A stretch of DNA of 64,000 nt from Enterobacter pseudoroggenkampii (GCF_026420145.1 NZ_JAPMLV010000001.1:1426001-1490000), one strand, 5' to 3'. Numbered from the stretch's first letter, positions 37,841-46,954 are shown. The notes: generated by a model not told the origin, from the sequence alone. Numbers and translations are program-made.

Positions 37841-38515
37841 ATGCGTACTCAAACTTTTTTTAAAGTTGCAGTGCTTACTGGTCTGTTGGCGTTGGCCGGC
37901 TGTTCTTCAAAAGTCGCCGCTCCAGAACAATACTCCGGCTTTTTAAAAGACTACTCAGGCTTGCAGCAGACAACGTCTGCGACGGGTAAACCAACGCTGC
38001 GTTGGGTCGACCCTTCTTATAATGAAGCTAACTACGACAGTATTCTCTGGACACCGATTACCTATTATCCAACGCCAAAACCTACCACGCAAATTGGTCA
38101 AAAAACGCTTGATGAGCTGTTGAACTACACCAATAACAAAATGAAAACTGCGATTGGTACGCGTAAGCCGGTTGTGACCACGCCGGGTAAACATAGCCTG
38201 ATTTTCCGCGGCGCGATTACCGGGGTGAGTTCGCAGAAAGAGGGGCTGCAGTTCTATGAAGTGGTGCCTGTTGCGCTGGTGGTTGCCGGGACGCAGATGG
38301 CAACCGGACACCGAACCATGGATACGCATCTCTTCTTTGAAGGCGAGCTGATCGATGCGGCCACCAATAAACCGGTCATGAAGGTGGTACGTAAAGGCGA
38401 AGGTAAAGAGCTGAATAACGAAAGCACACCAATGACCTTTGCAACGCTGAAGCAGGTTGTTGATGACATGGCGACGGATGCCACCATGTTTGATGTGAAA
38501 AAGACCGCAAAATAA
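37841..38515 (+). CDS. ydcL: YdcL lipoprotein (DUF3313)
   Basis: A 224-residue lipoprotein: signal MRTQTFFKVAVLTGLLALAG with the lipobox LAGC and Ser-Ser after the Cys, predicting outer-membrane localisation. The rest is a DUF3313 domain (YSGFLKDYSGLQQTTS; DPSYNEANYDSILWTPI), as in E. coli YdcL. Its biochemical role is unknown. The start at 37841 is the E. coli-like start; an upstream extension to 37748 is unlikely. It ends in a clear terminator. Confidence 0.92.
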   Translation: MRTQTFFKVAVLTGLLALAGCSSKVAAPEQYSGFLKDYSGLQQTTSATGKPTLRWVDPSYNEANYDSILWTPITYYPTPKPTTQIGQKTLDELLNYTNNKMKTAIGTRKPVVTTPGKHSLIFRGAITGVSSQKEGLQFYEVVPVALVVAGTQMATGHRTMDTHLFFEGELIDAATNKPVMKVVRKGEGKELNNESTPMTFATLKQVVDDMATDATMFDVKKTAK

Positions 38516-38548
38516 AATAAAACGGCCTGCGTAATGCAGGCCTTTTTA
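38515..38548. terminator. Terminator between ydcL and EamA-type transporter
   Basis: A-rich stretch, GGCCTGC-GTAAT-GCAGGCC hairpin and T-run. It can act on both the plus-strand ydcL and the convergent minus-strand transporter gene. Confidence 0.85.
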
Positions 38549-38549
38549 T

Positions 38550-39446
38550 TTATGCCATCCGTAAGCGCCTGAACCAGGTTTCCGGTTTGGTAAACATCAC
38601 CATATTTCCTCCCAGAATCAGCACTAACCCCACGATACCGTTGATATGCCAGACGTACCCTTCATACACCGTGGAGATGGAGAGCGCCACCAGCGGGAAG
38701 AGCAGCGTGCTATAGGCCGCTTTACCTGGACCAATGCGTCCCACCAGCGTGAAGTAGGCACCAAAAGCAATCACCGAGCCAAACAGAGCCAGATACACCA
38801 GCGCACCAAGATAGCTCACCGTCCATTCCGGCACAAAGCTGTCGCCTCTGAACAGGGCAATGCAGCCCATCACCAGCGTGCCATAGAGCATCGCCCAGGC
38901 GTTGGTGGTCATGGTTTCCAGTCCTCTGCGCTGATGGCGCATGCTGATCATATTGCCCAGCGAGAAGCCGTAGGTACCGAGTGCGGAAAGCCCAATCCCG
39001 GTCAGGAGTGACGCGCTCCAGCCGCTGGCCAGCAGATCGTCCCAGAAGAGGGTGATGATCCCAACCAGCCCCAGTGCCGCCGCTGTCCAGAAACGCGCGG
39101 GCGGGCGCTGCCCGAAGAAAATAAAGCTGTTAATGGCGTTATAGAGCACGGCCATAGAGAAGATCACCGATTCCAGCCCGGTGTTGATATGCGAGGCTGC
39201 GGTGTAAAAACACCAGAAGTTAAAGCAGAAAACGCAGCATCCCTGGAGTATGCAATATAGGTGATCCCGCAGCGCCAGCGTGCGCAGGCGTCGCAGGGCG
39301 ATTAACACCATCATCATCGTGAGGCTGGCGACGGCGAAACGCCAGAAAATAGAGACGGGCGCCGCCACGGGACCCTGCTGCAGAAAAATGGCAATCCAGG
39401 TGGTTCCCCAGATGACCACCACCAGTCCATAGAGTAATGCGTTCAT
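38550..39446 (-). CDS. EamA-family (DMT) exporter
   Basis: A 298-residue protein with ten hydrophobic segments arranged as two EamA repeats. The opening LYGLVVVIWGTTWIAIFLQQG and second repeat YGFSLGNMISMRHQR fit the family. Members export amino-acid metabolites or drugs. It is divergent from an AraC-type regulator gene with 173 bases between starts, which suggests an inducible transporter with its own activator. This pair lies between ydcL and ydcO, where E. coli has nothing. Confidence 0.85.
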   Translation of the reverse strand: MNALLYGLVVVIWGTTWIAIFLQQGPVAAPVSIFWRFAVASLTMMMVLIALRRLRTLALRDHLYCILQGCCVFCFNFWCFYTAASHINTGLESVIFSMAVLYNAINSFIFFGQRPPARFWTAAALGLVGIITLFWDDLLASGWSASLLTGIGLSALGTYGFSLGNMISMRHQRRGLETMTTNAWAMLYGTLVMGCIALFRGDSFVPEWTVSYLGALVYLALFGSVIAFGAYFTLVGRIGPGKAAYSTLLFPLVALSISTVYEGYVWHINGIVGLVLILGGNMVMFTKPETWFRRLRMA

Positions 39447-39619
39447 ATTTTTCTCTTCTCAAACCCCGAAAGCACGCAGTATGGCGCTGAGTTGCGTAAC
39501 GGGCTTTCACCGGCTTGCGGGTGACTTGCAAAATCTTGCGCTTTTTTCTTCCGCGGGGACTGGCAACGGGAGACAACTCTTCTTAGACTGAGATTCCGAT
39601 CAATCACGCGCTAACGGTT

Positions 39620-40492
39620 ATGTCTCACGCTTACGATACCTTTGAAACGCTTTGCCAACAGAATGCGGTCCTGCGGGAAACCGTCTCGCTGAATTCGGGT
39701 ATTCAGCTGGCAGCGTGGTACAACAAGCACGATACGATAACGGTAAAAAGCAACCATCATACCCTCAGCCTGTACGTGGCGGACGGCTACGAAAGCTATC
39801 AAAAAACGCCGGGCGGCTGGAAGAACGGCGGGGGGCCGGACCGTTTCTGTTTGATGCCCAAAGAGAGCGAATCGACGTGGGATATCCGTGATGACCTGTC
39901 GTTTGTGCATCTCTACTGCACCGATGAACACCTGCGCGACGTAGGGGAAAAAATCTGGGACAAGCGCCCGCTATCGCTGACCCTGGACGAGCGCATTTTT
40001 GGTAGCGATCCGAAGATTACCACGCTGTATCGCCAGTTTTTACTGGGCTGCGACTGGCTGCAGCACGCCAACCAGCTCACTCTGAGCACGGCCTCCACGC
40101 TGCTGCTGACCCATCTGCTGCAAAACTACTCAAACGTGCAGTGGAAGCTGCCGGTTGTCACGGGAGGGTTGTCGCCGTTTGTGCTGCGCAACGTCCTCGC
40201 CTTTATCGAAGAGAATCTCGGGCAGCCCCTGACGCTGGCCGAACTGGCGGCGCAGGCTGCCCTCAGCGAATACCATTTTGCACGCATGTTCCGCCAGTCG
40301 ACGGGGTTGGCGCCGCATCAGTATGTGATGCAGAGGCGAATGGATAAAGCGAAAGCCCTCGTCCAGCACACCTCGACGCCGCTGACGGAGATCGCACTTG
40401 CCTGCGGGTTTAACTCCGCCAGCCACTTCAGCAACCGCTTTCGCAGCGCGACGGGCATGACGCCTTCGCAGCTACGCGCGGCGAGCGCGTGA
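39620..40492 (+). CDS. AraC-type transcriptional regulator
   Basis: A 290-residue protein: N-terminal cupin-like sensing domain (about residues 30-170) and a C-terminal AraC/XylS HTH pair (about 190-290) with LTLAELAAQAALSEYHFARMF and EIALACGFNSASHFSNRFR. The neighbour and likely target is the divergent EamA transporter gene. The ribosome-binding site is weak. Its 3' end overlaps the end of ydcO by 21 bp on the opposite strand. Confidence 0.85.
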   Translation: MSHAYDTFETLCQQNAVLRETVSLNSGIQLAAWYNKHDTITVKSNHHTLSLYVADGYESYQKTPGGWKNGGGPDRFCLMPKESESTWDIRDDLSFVHLYCTDEHLRDVGEKIWDKRPLSLTLDERIFGSDPKITTLYRQFLLGCDWLQHANQLTLSTASTLLLTHLLQNYSNVQWKLPVVTGGLSPFVLRNVLAFIEENLGQPLTLAELAAQAALSEYHFARMFRQSTGLAPHQYVMQRRMDKAKALVQHTSTPLTEIALACGFNSASHFSNRFRSATGMTPSQLRAASA

Positions 40493-41638
40493 AAACAGGG
40501 CGTAGCACACCCCGCCCAAGACCAGCCCCCAGAATGCCGAACCGATGCCCAGGATCGTGACGCCGCTCGCGGTCATCAGGAATGTAACGATGGCCGCATC
40601 GCGCTCCGCTTCGTGGCTTAATGCCTGATATAAACTCCCGCTGATGGTGCCCAGCAGCGCCAGACCGGCGAGCGTCTGGATCCAGCTAAGCGGCAGCGCG
40701 GCCATCAGCCCGGTAATGGAGCCGCCGAAAATCCCCGCCAGCAGATAAAACCCTCCGGCTGCGATGGCCGCCAGCCAGCGTTTATCGGCATCCGGGTGCG
40801 CATCCGGGCTTTGACAAATAGCGGCAGTAATGGCCGCAATGCAGATAGAAAAGACGCCAAACGGAGAAAACAGCAGCGCCAGTCCACCCGTGACGATGAT
40901 GAGCGGTGAGACCGCCAGCGGGTAACCGGAGGCCTTCATCGTGGCGAAACCAGGCGCATTTTGCGAGGCCATGGTCACCAGGAAGAAGGGCACGCCAATA
41001 CTCACCAGGCTTGTGAAGGTGAAGGCGGGTGCAATAAACTCAGGCATCACCAGAGAAAGCGTGAGCTTATCGGTGACAACGTCACCTCCCGCCCAGGCCA
41101 CAATACCGCCGACCAGCAGCGTAACGACGATGGCATAGCGAGGAGCCAGCGCTTTTGCGATCAGCCACGCCGCAATCATGCTGCCGCACAGCAGAAAGTG
41201 CCCTTCGAGATGCGCAAACGCGTGCAGGCCAAACTGCAGCAATACCCCCGCCAGCATGGCGGCAGCAAGCGAATGGGGGATCAGCTTCATCAGGCGGGCG
41301 AAGAGCCCGGTAATGCCGCAGAGCAAAATAAGCGCGTTCGCAAAGATGAACACGCCGATGGTTTCCGCCAGCGTGACGCCGTGCAGGCTGGTGGCGAGCA
41401 GCGCCGCGCCGGGCGTCGACCAGGCGGTCAGGACCGGCGCCTTGTACCACCAGGAAAGCGCCAGCGTGCTGACGCCCATCCCAATTCCCAGCGCGGTCAT
41501 CCAGCCCGCAATCTGCTGTGCGCTGGCGCCTGCCGCAGCGGCAGCCTGCCAGATGATGGCGGCCGAGCTGGCGTAACCGACCAGCACGGCGACAAATCCA
41601 GCCAGTGCGACTGGAACAAGGTGAGAGGAAGGGCGCAT
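40472..41638 (-). CDS. ydcO: YdcO, BenE-type transporter
   Basis: A 388-residue protein with about 11-12 membrane helices and the BenE-family start VPVALAGFVAVLVGYASSAAIIWQAA followed by MGVSTLALSWWYKAPVLTAWSTPGAALLA. BenE proteins are proton symporters for benzoate, but YdcO's substrate is not established. In E. coli ydcO is regulated by SutR, encoded divergently as here. The start at 41638 corresponds to the E. coli start; a 27-residue extension would run over the operator region. Confidence 0.9.
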   Translation of the reverse strand: MRPSSHLVPVALAGFVAVLVGYASSAAIIWQAAAAAGASAQQIAGWMTALGIGMGVSTLALSWWYKAPVLTAWSTPGAALLATSLHGVTLAETIGVFIFANALILLCGITGLFARLMKLIPHSLAAAMLAGVLLQFGLHAFAHLEGHFLLCGSMIAAWLIAKALAPRYAIVVTLLVGGIVAWAGGDVVTDKLTLSLVMPEFIAPAFTFTSLVSIGVPFFLVTMASQNAPGFATMKASGYPLAVSPLIIVTGGLALLFSPFGVFSICIAAITAAICQSPDAHPDADKRWLAAIAAGGFYLLAGIFGGSITGLMAALPLSWIQTLAGLALLGTISGSLYQALSHEAERDAAIVTFLMTASGVTILGIGSAFWGLVLGGVCYALFSRARRA

Positions 41639-41681
41639 GAAAACTCCGTTGTGCGTTATAGCATCCGGGATAAGGTAGCAC

Positions 41682-41699
41682 TGTGCGCTATAGCGTACA
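41682..41699. promoter_or_regulatory. Near-perfect palindrome, probable SutR operator
   Basis: TGTGCGCTATAGCGTACA is an 18-bp near-palindrome (16 of 18 positions symmetric), with the inner CGCTATAGCG perfect. A partial copy GTGCGTTATAGC lies at 41651-41662, 32 bases away (about three helical turns). Both are in the 92-bp gap between divergent ydcO and sutR, where the SutR binding site would be expected. Confidence 0.6.
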
Positions 41700-41730
41700 A
41701 GTGGTATGCTGGTCGTCACCAGGAGGGAAC

Positions 41731-42258
41731 ATGGACATCACACGACATCTTGCAACCACATTGAAAACGCTGCGCCAGGCGCGCGGCTGGAGTTTGTCGA
41801 AGCTCGCAGACGAGACCGGCGTGTCAAAGGCCATGCTCGGGCAAATCGAGCGCAATGAATCCAGCCCGACGGTGTCGACGCTGTGGAAAATTGCCACGGG
41901 ACTGAACGTTCCGTTTTCCGCCTTCATCACGCCGGAGGCGGACCAGCAGGCGGTATTTGACCCCCAGCAGCAGGCGATGGTCGTCAAGCCGCTCTTTCCG
42001 TGGGACGAGACGCTCAGGTTTGATTATTTCTCCATTACCCTGGCACCCGGCGCGCTGAGTGAATCCACGCCGCATGAGGCCGGAGTGATTGAACATGTGG
42101 TGGTGGTCAGCGGCGAGCTGGAGATGAAGCTTGACGGCAAGTGGCAGATGATTTCTGCCGATTCGGGCGTCCGTTTTGCCGGCGATAAACCGCACGCCTA
42201 CCGCAACAGCAGCGACCGGACGGTGCATTTTCACTCCCTGATTCATTATCCCCGCTGA
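41731..42258 (+). CDS. sutR: SutR (YdcN), XRE-cupin regulator
   Basis: A 175-residue protein: N-terminal XRE HTH (WSLSKLADETGVSKAMLGQIERNESSP) and C-terminal cupin (IEHVVVVSGELEMKLDGKW; RTVHFHSLIHYPR). E. coli SutR controls genes of sulfur utilisation. AGGAGGGAAC fixes the start at 41731. It is divergent from ydcO. The cupin probably binds a small sulfur-linked ligand, but the ligand is unknown. Confidence 0.92.
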   Translation: MDITRHLATTLKTLRQARGWSLSKLADETGVSKAMLGQIERNESSPTVSTLWKIATGLNVPFSAFITPEADQQAVFDPQQQAMVVKPLFPWDETLRFDYFSITLAPGALSESTPHEAGVIEHVVVVSGELEMKLDGKWQMISADSGVRFAGDKPHAYRNSSDRTVHFHSLIHYPR

Positions 42259-42338
42259 GGCTACGCAAAACTGTTTCGCTGACGCATACTTCTGACTACA
42301 ATAGCCGCCATTTTGACCATAACGGATAACGACGAAGT

Positions 42339-44303
42339 ATGCGCCTGCAATCCCATCATCTTGAACTTTTAAGCCCGGCCCGCGACGCCGCCATAGCCCG
42401 TGAAGCGATCCTTCATGGCGCTGACGCCGTCTACATTGGCGGCCCAGGCTTCGGTGCCCGACATAACGCCAGCAACAGCCTGAGCGATATTGCTGAACTG
42501 GTGCCGTTCGCCCACCGTTTCGGGGCGAAAGTGTTCGTGACCCTGAACACCATTCTTCATGATGATGAGCTGGAGCCTGCGCAACGTCTGATTACCGATC
42601 TCTACCAGTCCGGGGTGGATGCCCTGATTGTTCAGGACATGGGCGTGCTCGAGCTGGATATTCCCCCCATTGAGCTGCATGCCAGTACCCAGTGTGATAT
42701 CCGTACGGTCGAGAAGGCGAAATTTCTCTCCGACGTCGGCTTTTCGCAGATCGTCCTCGCGCGCGAGCTGAATCTGAATCAGATCCGCGATATTCATCAG
42801 GCGACAGACGCGACGATCGAGTTCTTTATCCACGGCGCGCTGTGCGTGGCCTATTCCGGTCAGTGCAATATTTCCCACGCCCAGACGGGCCGCAGCGCCA
42901 ACCGCGGTGACTGCTCTCAGGCCTGCCGTCTGCCGTATACCCTGAAAGACGATCAGGGCCGCGTCGTGGCGTTCGAAAAACACCTGCTCTCCATGAAGGA
43001 TAACGATCAGACTGCCAACCTGGGCGCGCTGATCGACGCGGGCGTGCGTTCCTTCAAGATTGAAGGGCGCTATAAAGATATGAGCTACGTGAAGAACATC
43101 ACCGCGCACTATCGCCAGATGCTGGACGCCATTATTGAGGATCGCGGCGACCTGGCGCGCGCGTCGGCCGGCCGCACCGAGCATTTCTTTATTCCGTCGA
43201 CGGACAAAACGTTCCACCGCGGCAGCACGGACTATTTCGTGAATGCCCGTAAAGGGGATATCGGCGCGTTTGACTCACCGAAGTTTATCGGTTTACCGGT
43301 CGGCGAAGTGCTGAAAGTGGCGAAAGATCACCTTGATGTTGCAGTGACGGAGCCGCTGGCGAACGGCGATGGCCTTAACGTGATGATTAAGCGCGAAGTC
43401 GTGGGCTTCCGTGCGAATACGGTCGAGAAAACCGGCGAGAACCGCTACCGCGTATGGCCGAATGAAATGCCGGCCGATCTCTACAAGGCGCGACCTAACG
43501 CGGCGCTTAACCGTAACCTCGATCATAACTGGCAGCAGGCGCTGCTGAAAACCTCCAGCGAACGACGTATCGCCGTGGATATTGAGCTGGGCGGCTGGGA
43601 AGAGCAGCTAATTCTGACCATGACCTGTGAAGACGGTATCAGCGTGACGCACACGCTCGATGGTCTTTTCGAGGTGGCAAACAACGCGGAAAAAGCGCTT
43701 AGCAGCCTGAAGGATGGCGTGGCGAAGCTGGGCCAGACGATTTACTACGCGCGCGCTATCGACGTGAATCTGCCGGACGCGCTGTTCGTGCCGAACAGCC
43801 TGCTTAACCAGTTCCGCCGAGAAACGGCAGAGATGCTGGATGCCGCGCGCCTGGCACAGTATCCGCGCGGTAGCCGTAAAGCCGAAGCCGTCCCTGCGCC
43901 AGTATACCCGGACACCCATTTGTCCTTCCTCGCCAACGTTTACAACCATAAAGCACGTGAATTCTATCATCGCCACGGCGTGCAGCTGATCGACGCGGCC
44001 TATGAAGCGCATGAAGAGAAGGGCGATGTGCCGGTGATGATCACCAAGCACTGCCTCCGCTTTGCGTTTAACCTGTGTCCTAAGCAGGCTAAAGGTAACA
44101 TTAAGAGCTGGAAGGCCACCCCAATGCAGCTGGTAAACGGTGACGAAGTTCTGACCCTTAAGTTCGACTGCCGTCCTTGCGAAATGCATGTGATTGGCAA
44201 GATGAAAAACCACATCTTCAAAATGCCGCAGCCCGGCAGTATTGTGGCATCCGTCAGTCCGGACGACCTGATGAAAACCCTGCCAAAACGCAAGGGCAGT
44301 TAA
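42339..44303 (+). CDS. rlhA: 23S rRNA 5-hydroxycytidine C2501 synthase
   Basis: A 654-residue U32-family protein, one residue longer than E. coli RlhA (YdcP). It hydroxylates C2501 in 23S rRNA, a modification depending on iron availability and prephenate. The conserved Cys cluster of the U32 family is in HGALCVAYSGQCNIS and NRGDCSQACRLPY; a second set of cysteines is in TKHCLRFAFNLCPKQ and FDCRPCEMH near the C-terminus. It is adjacent to yncJ with stops touching. Confidence 0.95.
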   Translation: MRLQSHHLELLSPARDAAIAREAILHGADAVYIGGPGFGARHNASNSLSDIAELVPFAHRFGAKVFVTLNTILHDDELEPAQRLITDLYQSGVDALIVQDMGVLELDIPPIELHASTQCDIRTVEKAKFLSDVGFSQIVLARELNLNQIRDIHQATDATIEFFIHGALCVAYSGQCNISHAQTGRSANRGDCSQACRLPYTLKDDQGRVVAFEKHLLSMKDNDQTANLGALIDAGVRSFKIEGRYKDMSYVKNITAHYRQMLDAIIEDRGDLARASAGRTEHFFIPSTDKTFHRGSTDYFVNARKGDIGAFDSPKFIGLPVGEVLKVAKDHLDVAVTEPLANGDGLNVMIKREVVGFRANTVEKTGENRYRVWPNEMPADLYKARPNAALNRNLDHNWQQALLKTSSERRIAVDIELGGWEEQLILTMTCEDGISVTHTLDGLFEVANNAEKALSSLKDGVAKLGQTIYYARAIDVNLPDALFVPNSLLNQFRRETAEMLDAARLAQYPRGSRKAEAVPAPVYPDTHLSFLANVYNHKAREFYHRHGVQLIDAAYEAHEEKGDVPVMITKHCLRFAFNLCPKQAKGNIKSWKATPMQLVNGDEVLTLKFDCRPCEMHVIGKMKNHIFKMPQPGSIVASVSPDDLMKTLPKRKGS

Positions 44304-44534
44304 TTACCTGACGTGCGTGTCCGGTTTGCGCGACTTCTGCCACAGGTGGTGTTCGCGCAAACCCTCCGCCGACTCTTCCGCAGCGCTTCGCAACTCATCG
44401 CTGTCGGCTTCATGACGAAGCTGATGCGCCACGTTCTTTACCCATAAATATTCATGTCCTTTGTGCCCGGCCATAAGCTGGCCTGAAAACAGCGCACAAA
44501 TAAGCATTATGAAAGATAACCCTTTTTTAATCAT
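44304..44534 (-). CDS. yncJ: YncJ, small periplasmic protein
   Basis: A 76-residue exported protein: signal MIKKGLSFIMLICALFSGQLMA, then AGHKGHEYLWVKNVAHQLRHEADSDELR, nearly the same as E. coli YncJ. YncJ is part of the CpxR/envelope-stress response in E. coli. GGGGAATCC precedes the ATG at 44534. Its stop directly abuts rlhA. Function unknown. Confidence 0.9.
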   Translation of the reverse strand: MIKKGLSFIMLICALFSGQLMAGHKGHEYLWVKNVAHQLRHEADSDELRSAAEESAEGLREHHLWQKSRKPDTHVR

Positions 44535-44717
44535 GGATTCCCCGCTGAAAAACAATGCCGGATAATCATGTCGATTATTTCCTGGTGTTATTATTTAAAA
44601 ATTAAAATTAGCGAAAAGAAAATGTCAAATAATGTGGGTTCGGAATAGTGATTAGGATATTTCCTAAAATTCATCCTAATCTTTGTAAAGCTCCATTTCT
44701 GGACCACAATTGGATGT

Positions 44718-44744
44718 TTGCATTAAGGATTAATCTTATATAAT
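44718..44744 (+). promoter_or_regulatory. Possible sigma70 promoter of the 120-residue protein gene
   Basis: TTGCAT (44718-44723) and TATAAT (44739-44744) are separated by 15 bases (16 if TTTGCA is used), 35 bases before the start codon at 44779. The -10 is a perfect match; the short spacing lowers confidence. Confidence 0.45.
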
Positions 44745-44778
44745 AGTTATCTTGGGCTAAGGAACAGGTCATTTATAA

Positions 44779-45141
44779 ATGAAAAAAATAGTAGCGCTTG
44801 CGCTTCTGGCGGCAGCTGTTATAGCCGTTGCAGGGGTTCGTTATGCAGGTAATGACGAACCAGAATATATTCAATCTGCAGAAATTCGCGTGGGTTCCTA
44901 TTTAACCAGCGACTATGGTGGCGTTGCCTGCACCAGCAAAAAAGTGAACGATCAGCGTTGGGAATTAGATTGCACTCATCAGGCAAGAGGAAAAACATTC
45001 CAGTTCGCGGTGTATCCCTCTGAAAAAGCACCTTATGGTGTCGCACGCTCCTTTTATCTTGAAGCCATTAACGATGACGCAAAACAGAGCGCTGAACAGG
45101 GGCTTATGCGTTATTTGCAGATCAATACCCATGCAGGTTAA
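44779..45141 (+). CDS. Small exported protein of unknown function
   Basis: A 120-residue protein beginning with a signal peptide or anchor (MKKIVALALLAAAVIAVAG), with two Cys in the mature part (GVACTSKKV; ELDCTHQ), probably forming one disulfide, and a beta-rich middle (GKTFQFAVYPSEKAPYG). I do not recognise a family. The start has only a distant AAGGA, so translation may be weak. It is AT-rich like its leader and is followed by a strong terminator about 120 bases beyond its stop. Confidence 0.65.
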   Translation: MKKIVALALLAAAVIAVAGVRYAGNDEPEYIQSAEIRVGSYLTSDYGGVACTSKKVNDQRWELDCTHQARGKTFQFAVYPSEKAPYGVARSFYLEAINDDAKQSAEQGLMRYLQINTHAG

Positions 45142-45257
45142 TAAGACTGTTTAACCTTCGTTAAGACAACGGGTGTTAGGTTGTAAGGGATCCGCAGCCC
45201 GGCCATGGAGTGTCGGGACGTAGAGACCAAAATACAAATCTATCCATGCAAGCATTT

Positions 45258-45283
45258 ACCGCCATTTTTGGCGGTTTTTTTTT
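45258..45283 (+). terminator. Strong intrinsic terminator
   Basis: ACCGCC-ATTTTT-GGCGGT hairpin followed by nine T. It lies 117 bases after the stop of the 120-residue protein gene, leaving an unusually long 3' region that might be processed into an sRNA. Confidence 0.85.
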
Positions 45284-45303
45284 GCTCAGTGTTTACCGTG
45301 GTT

Positions 45304-45840
45304 TTATGGCTTCAGTCGATAGTGTGACTGTACCAGGCCAGAAGGGAAGCTGCGGCTTGATACCAGCGTCAAATCGATATCTCCGGGCAGGGCGCCGAAC
45401 AGCGATTTTCCCGATCCAAGCAGAACAGGAACGGTCGTGATCACCATATCCGCTACCAGTCCTTCGCGCAGGAACGACTGGATCACCTGTCCACCATCGA
45501 GATAGACGCGATGGACGTTCTGCATCGCCAGATCGTCGAGCACCTCCTTTGGCGTGCGGCCGGAAAACTGTACTTTGCCCCTCAATGCGTCGGGTACGGG
45601 CGTGTCGGCCAGCTGTCGGGAAAGCACCAGCACGGGCCGGTCATACGGCCATGTGTCAAAAGTCAGCACCTTCTCATAGCTCCCCCGGCCCATCACGATC
45701 CACTCTTTGTCCGCGATGAACGCCGCATAGCCATGATCCTCAGTCGGGTCATCGCGCTGCAGCAGCCACTCGATATCGTCATTCTGTCGGGCGATGTAGC
45801 CATCAAGACTGACCGCGATGAAAACGTGTGTGGTGACCAT
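45304..45840 (-). CDS. DHFR-fold reductase (RibD C-terminal-like)
   Basis: A 178-residue protein of the dihydrofolate-reductase-like/RibD_C family: VFIAVSLDGYIARQNDDIEWL at the N-terminus, IVMGRGSYEKVLTFDTWPY, then VYLDGGQVIQSFLREGLV and TTVPVLLGSGKSLF. These are NADPH-binding reductases, often of unknown substrate. GGAGCACCTG precedes the ATG at 45840. It lies 33 bases after the FtrA-type regulator on the same strand, so it may be cotranscribed. Confidence 0.85.
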   Translation of the reverse strand: MVTTHVFIAVSLDGYIARQNDDIEWLLQRDDPTEDHGYAAFIADKEWIVMGRGSYEKVLTFDTWPYDRPVLVLSRQLADTPVPDALRGKVQFSGRTPKEVLDDLAMQNVHRVYLDGGQVIQSFLREGLVADMVITTVPVLLGSGKSLFGALPGDIDLTLVSSRSFPSGLVQSHYRLKP

Positions 45841-45873
45841 CAGGTGCTCCGTATTAACCATAAAACTAACGCC

Positions 45874-46860
45874 TCAGCGGGCGGTACCAGTACGTGAAAA
45901 TTGTTTGCGATACTGAGCCGGGGAGAGCGCGAACTGCTGGCGAAAATGATGACGTAATGTCGACGCCTGACCAAATCCGGTCTGTTCCGCGATGCTGTCG
46001 ATGCTTAACCGGCTGCTTTCCAGATAATCTTTCGCTCGCAGCAGGCGCTCATTGATCAACCAGCGTGCGGGCGTCATTCCCGTTGCCGCCTCGAAGCGGC
46101 GAAGAAAGGTGCGCTGGCTCATTCCGACCCGACGCGCCAGCGAGTCGACGCTATGCGCGTCGATAAGATGCGTGTGCAGAAAATCAAACAGCTGGCCGAG
46201 ACGTTGACTCTCCCGCAGCTGCGCCACCGGGCGGCTCAGCTGCTGCGGCTGAGATCCATCCCTGTGAGGGGGAATGACCAGCCGACGCGCCACGCTGTTG
46301 GCGGTTTCCATGCCATAATCCCGACGCACAACGTGCAGGCAGAGATCGATCCCCGCCGCGCTGCCCGCAGAGGTCAGTATATCGCCCTCGTCCTGGTAGA
46401 GCACATCCTCAACCACGTCGATGTCAGGGTAACGGGCTTTTAACGCGTCAATGTAGCGCCAGTGCGTCGTGGCTTTACGTCCGTTCAGCAGCCCCGAGGC
46501 GGCCAGCACAAACACGCCCGAGCAGATAGAGAGCACCTGACACCCGCGCGCGCTGGCCTGACGCAATGCGCCGCAGAGCGCATCCGGAACCGGTGAGTCC
46601 AGCCCCCGCCAGCCCGGAACCACAATCAGATCGGCAGACTCAAGCAGGGAGATATCGCCATCGGTAATGATGCGGATCCCGCCCGTCGCCCGAAGTTCAC
46701 CGCTGTCCACGCCCGCCACGGCAAAACGATACCATTCGTCGCCCAGCTCGGGGCGAGGCAGGCCGAAGATTTCCACCGCCACCCCAAACTCAAAGGTACA
46801 CAGACCGTCATACGCCAGCACGACCACCTTCGGGCGGGCAAGTTGTCTTAAGTTTGTCAT
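45874..46860 (-). CDS. ftrA: FtrA-type regulator (DJ-1/PfpI domain plus AraC HTH)
   Basis: About 328 residues: an amidotransferase-like DJ-1/PfpI domain (about residues 10-180) with the nucleophile-elbow SICSGVFVLAASGLL and TTHWRY, followed by an AraC HTH (about 215-325) with DSLARRVGMSQRTFLRRFEAATG. This is the GlxA/FtrA layout; FtrA genes are characteristically divergent from a rhodanese gene, as here. Start is uncertain: 46860, 46881 and 46893 are all possible and none has a clear ribosome site. Confidence 0.8.
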   Translation of the reverse strand: MTNLRQLARPKVVVLAYDGLCTFEFGVAVEIFGLPRPELGDEWYRFAVAGVDSGELRATGGIRIITDGDISLLESADLIVVPGWRGLDSPVPDALCGALRQASARGCQVLSICSGVFVLAASGLLNGRKATTHWRYIDALKARYPDIDVVEDVLYQDEGDILTSAGSAAGIDLCLHVVRRDYGMETANSVARRLVIPPHRDGSQPQQLSRPVAQLRESQRLGQLFDFLHTHLIDAHSVDSLARRVGMSQRTFLRRFEAATGMTPARWLINERLLRAKDYLESSRLSIDSIAEQTGFGQASTLRHHFRQQFALSPAQYRKQFSRTGTAR

Positions 46861-46954
46861 CTTTTTGCTGTTTTCTGGCATAAGCGAGCGCATTCACGGG
46901 CTGAATTTGTGGATAGAGTAGTGTTAACACAAACGCCAAAGATGAGGAAGGATC

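Noticed and set aside
42369..43217. 282-codon minus-strand ORF opposite rlhA
   Set aside because: Shadow of rlhA, with no recognisable domain.
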